Source of the DNA: Macrothele yani
Lineage: Eukaryota > Arthropoda > Arachnida > Araneae > Macrothelidae
Assembly (NCBI GenBank): GCA_039090855.1
Contig: CM076997.1
Location: 166,686,709 to 166,750,708 of the forward strand
Direction: 5' to 3'
DNA length: 64,000 nucleotides
Part shown: positions 34,176 to 43,744 of the stretch, in pieces
Layout of the letters: every line of letters starts with the position of its first letter
How positions within the stretch are numbered: position 1 is the first letter of the stretch
Notes under the pieces: model-generated
Told to the model about the DNA's origin: nothing
Seen by the model: the letters and a program-made list of their open reading frames with translations, nothing else
Databases searched by the model: none
Made by a program: the position numbers and the translations under genes

Positions 34176-35460
34176 GAAGCTACACTAAGGTTGTTTTGTT
34201 TGAAAATATCTCTTATCAGAATATATTACTGAATATATTTTGTTTCCCTTTAAGGTAATAAAGATTTTGACGTTTTGACGTCACGTTAGAGTATATGAGA
34301 ATATGAACAACTTTTTGTCTCACTGTTCATTATTTGAGGATTACCACATCTTATGCATCTAATTTGAAGGCATTGAGGCTCACGTCTGCAATGATATTTT
34401 GCAAAACTTTGTTTTACAGTTATTTTTCTTCTGCACTGAAACATTAAACCACGCTGGCGAAACAGGACAAATAAATTTCAATATAAAGCATAAATAATAA
34501 AAATTATTTTCGCTCTAATTAGAAGAAATACTTATATTTAGTTTAAGTATTCAGTACAAAAAGAATTTTTTAATTTTGCAGAAAACATCAACTTTGCTTT
34601 ATGTCCTAAAGGAGTTCGTCTAGAGCTGCCTTAAAAAGATATGAATTTTTGATTCTGCTCAGTCAGAAGAAACAGTTGTTAGTTCCTATAATTAGAGTGC
34701 AACGAAATGAAGCTTTAACTTTTTAAAACCTAAACTAGTAATACCCTTACGGCGGTGAACGTATTTATTTCTAATATAAAAGTGTTTTATGCAAATATCG
34801 GGAAACAAGGATTATTACTTTCAAACGGAAGCCGCTTAACAAGCCACTGAAGCCAAACGTATCTCCATTGGATAGTCTGAAGGAAATATTAACAAAAAAC
34901 CTTATGGTATTTCGATATGTAAGAACTTTACAAATAATCAGTATTAATTATAGTTACATTACTTCAAGCAGAAGTTTATTTATTGTACCCGAAAGACAAA
35001 GACTGTATCAAGTATTTCCTTTTCAAATATGTCTTTGCAGGCGTAGGCTGTTTTGCTTTATAACGTACTTAGCATTTCTTTTTGTGGAAGAATTTTCAGA
35101 ATTTTGGGACAAATGCAAATATAAAGAATTTTTTTCATGTTTTCTACTGGTAAAGATTTATAAATTTTCGTTTGATGGAAAAGAAATAATTTCGTAATAT
35201 ATAGTTAGGGCAATAGTGCAGAAACAAATATCCACTGAAATACTTTGCTTCGAACGAAGAGTTGATGATTTTCGGTGCTTCCGGCAGTGAGAGTTGTGCT
35301 TATATGGCGAGTTCCATAAACATATTTCTAAGAGAAGGACACATATTAATTAAAGATATGAATCATTAACTCGCATCTTAGGCATCTCAGGTAAAATCAT
35401 TAATTCATTTGAAAAATGTACCATACTACTCATATTCTATACTACTCAACAGAAAGTGCA
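34176..35460. other. Intronic AT-rich sequence, no gene seen
   Basis: A 109-codon plus-strand frame (34868-35197) is present but has no recognisable motif or splice context. Confidence 0.55.
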
Positions 35461-35464
35461 TTTT

Positions 35465-35690
35465 GTTTGGGTGGGGGCGAATTTAACTACCACCGTGAGT
35501 AAGCGGATGGGCTATAATCTGTGGCCCATCCATAATTTAGGAACACTAGCTCCAGAAAAGCGGAGAGACAGTTACGTAAGACAAACACAACACCTACGCT
35601 TCACCGGGATTTGAACCCAGACCCAACTCAGAAGAATTGGTCAGAAGCCAACGCTTAGATCACTATGACACCGTGGCAGCAAAGCGAAAT
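35465..35690 (-). mobile_element. tRNA-derived SINE, family A, minus strand
   Basis: Contains ACCGTGAGTAAGCGGATGGGC, CCATAATTTAGGAACACTAG, GTAAGACAAACACAAC and the B-box complement GGGATTTGAACCC, in the same order as the other family A copies. Confidence 0.75.
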
Positions 35691-35874
35691 CGCATGTGGT
35701 GAAATCATCTGAGATATTTGTATTTATAATACACCACGCTTAAAAATATGTAGAAAATATTAAAAACAGATAGGAATGAACAATAATGGCAATGGAACTC
35801 AACAACGAACCCCAAGGCAATGATAGCTAATTAATTGGTGAAAAGCCAAGTGTTAACGCTGAATTATTTGGTGT

Positions 35875-36105
35875 CGCATAAATGCTGGCTACGTATATGG
35901 AAGCGGCATATCTGCGTCTGCCACTCAGCTGGCCCAACCGTGAGAGACAAGGGCTCCTCGCAAATATTTGGAGTTGTGCTCGGGTTCAAGTCCCTGGTAA
36001 AGTACGCATGCGCGTATTGTATTTGTCCTACGACGCGGATTCTTTAATTTTCTTGGAGCCAGTGGTCCATATTTAGCGTTGTTCGCCTACCATTGGTTTA
36101 GACGC
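35875..36105 (+). mobile_element. tRNA-derived SINE, family A-like, plus strand
   Basis: The tRNA-like head holds the B box GGGTTCAAGTCCCTGG. The body TTTGTCCTACGACGC and GGAGCCAGTGGTCCATATTTAG parallels family A but is more diverged. It sits 185 bp from an opposite-orientation copy. Confidence 0.6.
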
Positions 36106-36121
36106 TCATGAGGTTAATTAG

Positions 36122-36290
36122 AATGTGAAAACACATGTTTGTCCGCGACAGACATCGAATCAGTGTCCCCTCACTCTGGAGTAAGTCGCTCTCCTAACTG
36201 AGCTACGCGGACAGAATGTCTCGCTGCAGACTTTTCGTCTTGACACATGTTTTCACCTCTGTAGTTCGTCACAAGGTCGCTAAACAAAAA
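36122..36290 (-). mobile_element. tRNA-derived SINE, family B, with best-preserved tRNA-like head
   Basis: On the minus strand 36141-36212 folds partly as a tRNA. It has a perfect 7-bp acceptor (GTCCGCG/CGCGGAC), a D arm GCTC...GAGC, a T loop TTCGATG, and an anticodon loop CTCCAGA as in tRNA-Trp(CCA). The anticodon stem is poorly paired. The head is bracketed by GTGAAAACACATG and its near complement CATGTTTTCAC. I call it a SINE head rather than a working tRNA gene because two other copies share its flanking tail. Confidence 0.65.
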
Positions 36291-36549
36291 CGAAACTTAC
36301 ATCGGTGTGGTAACTGTAATTAGATACGACTCCACTGTGGCCATTACAACAAAGGAGCTAACTTTCGTTCCTACGAATCTATAACCGAATTATACAACTC
36401 GTCGTGAAATGTAAAAACTACATTGATTTTCATAAAGAAACAGCATCAGATTTTAAAGTTCTGTAAGAAATCTACGTTTAAAGTAGATGAACCTAACATA
36501 GTTGATGAACTGCAACCCGTTGATGTCACATATGATAAGCAAATCATTA

Positions 36550-37820
36550 GGTGTGCAACTTAGTTCTCGGCCACAGGCACGACACGTTGACAGCAAATTA
36601 TAGCAAATCGAATACGTACCTAATCTAGGAAATAATCCCAGTCGTGTTGGATACATCTGAACCATCGATCAGGGAGCTGCCGAATGCCACTGCGGAAAAA
36701 AGAGGGCTGTTTCGAGTTGATAAAATCATCAATACTTGTGTGGACCTCCTCGACAGAAGTGAAGTGCGTATCACTCAGGTGATGTTGCAGGGAGCGAAAG
36801 AGGTGATAAACCGACGGGACGAAGTCTGGAGGATACCCCGGGTGGGGCAAAATCTCCCATCCCAGGTTGGTTATCGTGTTTAAAGTCGTTTTCGTGGTGT
36901 GAGGACGCGCGTTATCCTGAAGCAACAGAACCGACCTTCTGCCCTTGCCGGTGTATGGCCTTTTCTCCTCCGGTGCGTCACTCACACGAATGACTTGCTG
37001 AAAATAACGCTCAGCATTGACCGTTTCACCAGGTTTGAGCAACTCATAGTGTGCGACACTGCGCTGATCCCACCATATGCACAGCAACAACTCCCTGGCG
37101 TGAATTTTCGGTTGGGCGGTATTGGTGGTAGACTGACCTCGATAAATCCACGATTTGCGCCACTTAGGATTATCGTAGCGGATACACTTCTCATCACAGG
37201 TCAAAATCTAGTGGATAAAATTCTTTTTCTAAATTCTGGAGAGCAAGGACACAACACCATCGTAGCGCCTAGACTTGTTCGCAGCTGTGAGTTGGTGGGG
37301 CACCTAACGGCCCTCCTTGTGAATCCGTCCAAGCTTGTGCAGGCGCTTTGCAATGGCTTGCCATGTTACTCCGAATTCCTGGGTTAGCTCTGACTGTGTG
37401 CGACAGGGATCCGCGTCCAACAGTCGTTCCAGTTCCTCATCGTCAACTTTCTGTAGCTGTCCCGGACGTTCTGCATCACGGAGATCAAAATGTCCTTGCG
37501 TAAACCGCTGAAACCCTTCTTACGCGTACTGTAGGACACAGCAGCCTCACCTAAAGCAGCACAGATCATTTGCTGTGCTTCTGCAGCACCTTTTTCAGCT
37601 GAAATGCGAACAGGAGGCAGTGCCTCAAATGTTGCTTCTCGAACGACATTGCTTTCACCGTCACCTTTCGTCCCTTTTCTCACTACAGCTGTGAGCGGTT
37701 ACGGTTACCTGGATAGTTGTTGGATGGCGCTGCAATCCACCATTATCGCACACAGCTATTTGCATTTGTCGACGTTCTATGATCGCTTGCGGTTAGGGGT
37801 CAAGAATTAAGTTGCACACC
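36550..37820 (-). mobile_element. mariner element, full length, inactive
   Basis: The inverted termini both read AGGTGTGCAACTTA inward (left at 36549, right ending 37821) and are flanked by TA. The length of about 1.27 kb is standard for a mariner. The transposase lies on the minus strand with the DD34D layout, but it has stops, a frameshift and a lost catalytic residue. Confidence 0.9.
36620..37683 (-). pseudogene. mariner DD34D transposase pseudogene
   Basis: The N-terminal part (37683-37384) has the helix-turn-helix region SYSTRKKGFSGLRKDI and continues with QSELTQEFGVTWQAIAKRL. A TAA near 37310 and another stop near 37225 interrupt the linker. The catalytic part (37204-36620) has CDEKCI (first Asp), the PKIHARELLLCIWWDQ block and LLQDNARPHT (second Asp, residue 97 of this frame). 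The third catalytic position, 35 residues on at codon 36809-36811, is Val in PSVYHLF where mariners have PSDYHLF. The enzyme is catalytically dead even apart from the stops. Confidence 0.88.
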
Positions 37821-37824
37821 TAAT

Positions 37825-39665
37825 AACATATAGAGCGTTCAAATAGGCAGATCATTTGTAGGTTAAAAGGAAGTAGTTGATAGTGTCTTTTCATTTTGCT
37901 TCTAGATTGCATGAAAAAAATATTGCTTTGAAAGTGTGCGTTTCATTTCTGTGGTGATATAAGGAAACGCCTTAGGAGAAGGGTTTAGGGTAGGCAGTCA
38001 TTGAAACGATTGATCGAGGGGCGTCGCTAGCCCATCTCGAGAGGGGGCTGAATCCTCCAATAATCTTGCAACGATCTTCAAATAAGTTCTTCGCGTAAGT
38101 TGAAAAATAAGTTTGTAAGCCTTCTTCAGAATATAATTATTCTAAATCGATTATCAGTCGTCAAAAAACAAAAAAGAAAGACAAAATTCAATGCAAATTT
38201 GTATTCAACTATTATATTGTACCAAAGCACGAAAAAGTAACCGGTTATTGCTTATGGAAACGTCCCGCGGATTGCCGGGTGTGTAATCTGGCACGTATTT
38301 TTATTTTTATTTTTTAGCCGTAAGTTCATTTGAAGAATTGGCAACACTAAATGTTCCTAGTGAATGTGGAAATCAATTGGACGATCAGAGATTTTGGATT
38401 TTGTACGCTGAATTTTGTGTTGCAGGGCTCGTTTTCTTGCCCTACAGTAGGTCTCCCTTTCTTTACTTCACTTAATTGCCCTTAATTTCACTGCAGCACT
38501 CTTCCCTGCTACTCATCGCAGCAAAGCAAGTGGAAACTGTCTTCAAATTCTCTAAAACCCACCGAGGATGGGAAAAAGAATTAAGATTTAAGAAATATTA
38601 ATAATGCGCCAAAATTAATCTCAAAACTGATCTCGGGGTAACATTGGTTGTAAGCGTATTTAAATTAATATAATTAATTATTTTAAATTTAAAACACAAA
38701 TTAAAAGTGACAATATCAATATTTAAAATTTTACAGTTGTATTTTGCACTTACTAAAGAGAAAAATAAAGCCCAATTCCTCTCTTCCAAGTTAAAAATTT
38801 AAGCCCTATCGAGTCCACTCGCAATGCCATAAATTACCTTTTTTAGGGACAGATGTATCTTAAGAGATGGTGCTTAAAATGTACTGCACTCGTCAAACAG
38901 AAATGTTCACATAACTCCCGGGTAGGATTTGTTTTGGCTACGCCAAAACAAATCCTTTCCCCTTCTTATCTCAGCAGTACTGACCGTAAACCTGACACAA
39001 GTGCATCTAGTCCTTTATTTTCTGCTTTATGACCAAAGGCATCTGACTACAGATTCAGTTTCTCTGACCCGAGAAAGAAACAAGTGACTCAAATAACCTC
39101 TCTCTCTATCTTTCTCTCTCATCTTAGGTTCGTCAACATTATTATAACATTTTAACAGATTACCAGTAGAAACGATTAGTGTCAATCACTCCTCGGAATG
39201 ACCACTTTCGATTACAAAACTAAGTGGGATAGCAAACCTTCCGGATTCGAATTATTACTCGTTCTAGCCGCGTTTGGTCCATTTCTTAGACGGCGAATAC
39301 ATTCTTTCGAGTTGATATCAACCCATCTTGCTAACCCCGAGCTAATTCGTCCCAGCTGGTTCCCCCCTTTCCTCAATGATCTTAGTTTAACAACGCCCTT
39401 GGGTTGAGCATGGCCGGTCTCATGATCAAATAGCCAGTTGGCTCAATGGTAGTCATTCCGTTGTCCGTCAGCTTTGGGCCACTTTTCAAAGACCGAATGT
39501 GACAGCGAAAAGGTTTAATAATGAAAGAACTCGGGCGACAACTTCAAGAAGTGACGGTTATCTGCAGCTAAGTAATCAAAGAAAGAAGGCAGCTACACCT
39601 ACGTAACTACTTTCGGTTCTTAAGGAAGAAACAGGAGAACTCATATTTTACTCCTCAGTGCGTAA
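37825..39665. other. Intronic sequence, no gene seen
   Basis: Apart from the palindrome at 38924-38956, nothing is recognisable. Confidence 0.6.
38924..38956. repeat. Perfect 33-bp hairpin palindrome
   Basis: A 15-bp stem (AGGATTTGTTTTGGC and its complement) around the 3-nt loop TAC. Confidence 0.95.
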
Positions 39666-39669
39666 GATC

Positions 39670-40223
39670 AAATTCTAGTGGAAAGTCTTTATGCAGAGTG
39701 ACTTAGGTTGCGATAGCAGCAAAACGTGGACCAACATGGTATTAATTCATCAAATTCTAGTGGAAAGTCTTCCCAGCAGAGTGTAGGTTGTGATAGCAGC
39801 AAAACGTGGACCAACACGATATTAATTCCAAATTCAAGTGGAAAGTCTTCCCAGCAGAGTGTATGTAGGTTGTGATAGCAGCAAAACGTGGACCAACACG
39901 ATATTAATTCCAAATTCAAGTGGAAGGTCTTCCCAGCAGAGTGTAGGTTCTGATAGCAGCAAAACGTGGACCAACGCGATATTAATTCCAAATTCTAGTG
40001 GAAAGTCTTCCCAGCAGAGTGTAGGTTGTGATAGCAGCAAAACGTGGACCAACACGATATTAATTCCAAATTCTAGTGGAAAGTCTTCCCAGCAGAGTGT
40101 AGGTTGTGATAGCAGCAAAATGTGGACCAACACGATATTAATTCCAAATTCTAGTGGAAAGTCTTCCCAGCAGAGTGTAGGTTTTGATAGGAGCAAAACG
40201 TTGACCAACAGGATATTAATTCC
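39670..40223. repeat. 78-bp minisatellite, seven units
   Basis: Units start AAATTCTAGTGGAAAGTC at 39670, 39752, 39830, 39912, 39990, 40068 and 40146. The period is 78 bp, with 82-bp first and third units. Because 78 is divisible by three, open frames run through it on both strands. These are a by-product of the period, not evidence of a gene. Confidence 0.95.
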
Positions 40224-40689
40224 CTTCCTGTTGCAGAAAGATTGTGGATAGGAAGGTTAGTGATCATATCTTTCGGCAATTAAAGATAAAGTAATATTTA
40301 TTTGATATATTTATGCATTATTTAACTCCCCCTCACCTTCGTTCTGATGACATCGTCATTTTTGCAAGTACACCCTTCAAAACTGCGGAGTACACACTCA
40401 TTGTCAAAAAATTAGTGCACCCAGAAGGACGTACCGGATTGCAATGCTTTTCGGGAGCAATGTAAAGGTTACCAGGAACAATAAATGATTAAAATATTGA
40501 GACTGATCTGTGCAATATTTGTGGAGCTACATGCCATTAAGTATTGTCTTTCAGTATGGCGTTGGGCCGCCATGTTTGCTCACACATCATGCCAAACGTT
40601 TCGGCATGGAGCTGTACGTATTCCTAATGATGTCCTGCGATCAGCCATCCCTTGCAGCTTGAATGCTCTTTCCCAGTTCCTGGACATTG

Positions 40690-41219
40690 TGCGGTAGGGG
40701 TAGAGTGTAGTTTGCGAGTCCAATAGCATCCCGCATATTTTCAATCCGCGATAAGTCTCGCGATGCGGCTAGTCATAGCAGAGTGTCAGTGCCTTGAAGG
40801 CTAGCTCTTGAGACAGCAACAGTATGCGGACCAGCTTTGTCCTGTTGGAATAATCGCATCGGAGTGAGCGATCAAGAAAGGTAGGGCCACTGGTTGTAGG
40901 ACTTCATTAACGTAACGTTGGGCTGTCAAAGTACCTGTAATCAACACCAAAGGTGATCTGGCATCGTAGGCAATTGCACCACACACCATGGCAGCAGGCC
41001 TTCTGGACGTGTGACGCTTGACAGCAAACCGTTCATCTCCACGCTGACCACGGTGTCTCTACACACGGATCCTTTGGTCGTCTCCTCCTAGACAAAAGCG
41101 GCGCTAGTCAGTGAAGATCACCCGCAGCCATTCTGCGTGGTTCCATTTCAGTCTGGAACGACACCATTGCAGTCTTTGGCGACGATGCACTGGTGTTAAG
41201 GGCTGTCGTATTAACGGTC

Positions 41220-41272
<53 letters not shown>

Positions 41273-41650
41273 TCCTACGTTGTGCAGCCGTCTGCTGGCA
41301 CTAATCGGACGATGGTGCTGGCACTAATCGGACGATACACGGAGGGCACCACTGTTCGCTGAATATGCGCATTCGTAGCGGTTGGTTCACTCCGCGCATG
41401 TCGACTACCCGTCGGTCCTCTCTCTCTCTCTCTCCGTGGTTCGTCTAGGTCTCCCAGATATGTCCTGTCGCTTCTGCGTGCCTTGTTCTATCCACTGCCG
41501 CCAACAACGTGCTATTGGGATATCCACACGACCGATATGGCTTGCAATACGGTGGTAAGACCATCCCGCTTTCCGGGGCCCGACGATACGGCCCCTCTTG
41601 AACTCTTCCAATTGCTCGAATTGCTTCCGAACTTTTCCCCGAGGCACACT
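40690..41650 (-). pseudogene. Tc1-like transposase pseudogene (family 5)
   Basis: The N-terminus KFEQLEEFKRGRIVG-like region reads QLEEFKRGRIVGPRKAGWSY, then HRIASHIGRVDIPIARCWRQW (helix-turn-helix) and GRPRRTTERE. It then dissolves at the (GT)n tract. The catalytic middle survives as WNHAEWLRVIFTD (minus strand near 41100-41140) and GAIAYDARSPLVLITGTLTAQRYVNEVL (40801-40989). The second Asp motif is changed (PTGQSWSAY), and no intact SPDL-P-EH block is seen. Confidence 0.72.
41221..41270. repeat. (GT)n microsatellite, about 25 units
   Basis: An uninterrupted GT run within the transposon remnant, likely polymorphic in length. Confidence 0.95.
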
Positions 41651-41739
41651 TCACTTGTAAAGGATGCAACCAACACAACGGCATGAGTCACAATGGCAAG
41701 CACGTGCAGCGAGACGACCTTATATAGCCGATCAGGCAC

Positions 41740-41895
41740 ACCGCTACGACCCCTCCTTGCTGGAGTATACATCAAGGAGACCTAGACGAACCACGCGACC
41801 ACTCCTTGCTGGGGTACAAAGTCAGTGCTACGACACCTCCTTGCTGGAGTATATACAGTCAGCGCTTCGACCCCTCCTTGCTGGAGTATCACGCT
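41740..41895. repeat. Short tandem array, about 35-40 bp unit, four copies
   Basis: CGACC-CTCCTTGCTGGAGTAT recurs at about 41748, 41799, 41833 and 41868. Each unit contains CTCCTTGCTGGAG, a near-palindrome. Confidence 0.75.
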
Positions 41896-42059
41896 CCGCG
41901 TGATACTTCAATTATTTGCATATCTCAGGATGACTAGTCGGGACTAGGCACTGAAGATTACCCGCAGCCATTCTGCGTGATTCCATTTCAGTCTGGAACG
42001 ACACCAACCAAGTTTCATTCCTGTTGGTTGTTTCTTTCTGAATGGCACTTTTTTCTGAT

Positions 42060-42405
42060 GATGAGTGCATAGTTCAGGAACTTTCTCACAAGAGGAAGGA
42101 AAGAAGTGGGTTTAATGATGAACTTTCAGAAATTAAAACTAATGTATAATGCCTTTTTCAAGAAGTAAAATTTTAATGATTGATGGGACAATTCTGGAGA
42201 TAACAAGTTCGTAAATTTACCTTACTTTGGCAAACAGATATCAAGCGAGAACCATATGGAAAAGAAATTAGTAGGTGTAAAAAACTTGGTTGCGGAGCAT
42301 TTGGAAGAAACAGTACAATTTTCAAGAGAAATTCACTATTGTGCCTTTAAGGAAAAGTTTTTAAATAATGCATCCTTCCAGTTCTCAGTTACGAATCAGA
42401 AACAT
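42060..42405 (+). mobile_element. RTE-clade reverse transcriptase fragment, plus strand
   Basis: The plus-strand frame reads GFNDELSEIKTNV, then (after stops and a shift) PYFGKQISSE, EKEISRCKKLGCGAFGRNS and a KVF--CILPVLSYE ending. These match, block by block, the RT region at 48465-48300 (YLGQQISSEGHIDEEINRR, LAWRAFGRNS). Same family, older and with several stops. Only an internal piece is left. Confidence 0.75.
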
Positions 42406-42747
42406 GAAGATTAACGAAAAAAAGATATCTACAACGTCAAGCAGAGGTCATCGCTCTTTACACGGTTATAAATGAGTCACAGATAATTTCTTATTGACCG
42501 CCCCTAGTTCACGTCAAATGTCTGTATTAATTAGATATCTACAGGCAGCAAACTCCTGAAACAGACATTCAGACATGAGCGGTTAGTATAGCTGAGAGAA
42601 ATAGTGAAAGAAATACATTATATTGACAAAAGTCAACGGATATCCCTTTAAAAGCAAATGAACGGATCCGTTGCGTTGTTACGACGTACGATACAGCTGC
42701 AAACGGTATAAAAACTAGCCTGCAGCTGACCGCGATCATATCGCACT

Positions 42748-43744
42748 GTGAAGTTCAGTGAAAATGTCGAGGTGGGAGAGAAAAGAAAGAGTGTTGGGTG
42801 TTATACTAGTGGGCTGTCCAGTGGGCTGTCTTATGGACAGCCCACTGGACAGCGTTTAAACATACCCAAGGCAACTGTTTTGGATGTACTGAGTACGTGG
42901 AAGACACATGGCGTGCCTGAAGTAGCAAAACGTACCGGCAGACAAAAGAAAATCAGTGATAGAGGACGCCAAAACATCCGTAGAGTCGGTACAGCTAATC
43001 GACGGAGTACCTCAGTGTACAGGTGAGTACAAATGCTGGAACATCGGTATGTACATGTACGAATCGCAGGATGGTCGCGCGATTGCTCATAAGCCTTTTA
43101 TCACCACTCGGAATGCTACACGTCGTTCAGCATAGTGTAAAGAACATTTATCGTGAACCGTAGATCAATGGAAACGGGTCCTATGGACTGATGAATTCAG
43201 ATACACGATCCATCAGTCTGATGATCGTGTGTGGGTATGGCGGCAGCAGGAGAACACTCTTTACCACAGTGTAGCGTTCTTACGGTAAAGTTTGAAGCTG
43301 GCAGTGTACTCCTGTGGTGGTGGATTTCGTGATATGGTTCCGGCCCATTGGTTATCGTGAACAAACTTGTTAACCAGCACGTCTACCTCGATATTCTGGA
43401 CAATTATGCCTTGCCAACTATATGGCAATACTATGGAACCGAGCCTTGTTGGTACCAGCAGCATAATGCACCATGTCATAAAGCAAATGAACTGGTACTG
43501 CGTGGTTTAACGATAATTCCGTATCGTGCGTGGACTGGCCAGCACAGAGCCCTGATCTTGATCCCATAGAGTACCTATGGGATGAATTAGAGCGCCGAAT
43601 AAGAAGTTTGGAACCAAGGCCTACTACTAATGAACAGTTAGCGACAGCATTATGTCCTGAATGGAAGCGCATACCTATCGCTGTGTTCTAAAACCTTGTC
43701 GAAAGCATGTCTCGAAGGGTCAATGCATGCATTAAGGCCAAAGG
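42748..43744 (+). pseudogene. Tc1-like transposase pseudogene (family 2, copy B)
   Basis: Opens with KFSENVEVGEKRKSVGCYTSGLS and LNIPKATVLDVLSTWKTHGV (helix-turn-helix), then KRTGRQKKISDRGRQNIRRV. It breaks near 43025. A weak first Asp region appears near 43175-43215 (WTDEFRYTIH). LDNYALPTIWQYYGTEPCWYQQ-NAPCH (43390-43480) has the second catalytic Asp region changed to H-N. PIEYLWDELERRI (about 43560-43600) keeps the catalytic Glu. Several frames are needed; not functional. Confidence 0.78.
42808..42856. repeat. Inverted duplication inside the transposase frame
   Basis: CTGTCCAGTGGGCTGTC and its exact complement GACAGCCCACTGGACAG flank TTAT. The sister copy at 12676-13708 has no such structure at this point. 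The insertion keeps the frame and puts GLSSGLSYGQPTGQ into the helix-turn-helix region. Confidence 0.85.

Larger units (their letters stand above)
40399..41690 (-). mobile_element. Tc1-like DNA transposon, family 5, decayed
   Basis: The left edge is near ATTGTCAAAAAATTAGTGCACCC. The minus strand carries Tc1 motifs from about 41650 down to about 40800, with a (GT)n tract inserted at 41221-41270. The right end is not certain. A 56-bp piece (41112-41170) recurs at 41948-42004, which suggests a second fragment or local duplication. Confidence 0.7.

Noticed and set aside
36141..36212. Functional tRNA-Trp gene
   Set aside because: The anticodon stem does not pair properly, and the sequence shares flanking tail with two other dispersed copies, as expected for a SINE.
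39834..40251. Open frames of 124-137 codons on both strands with peptide repeats
   Set aside because: They follow from the 78-bp period of a minisatellite; no start context, splice sites or family match.
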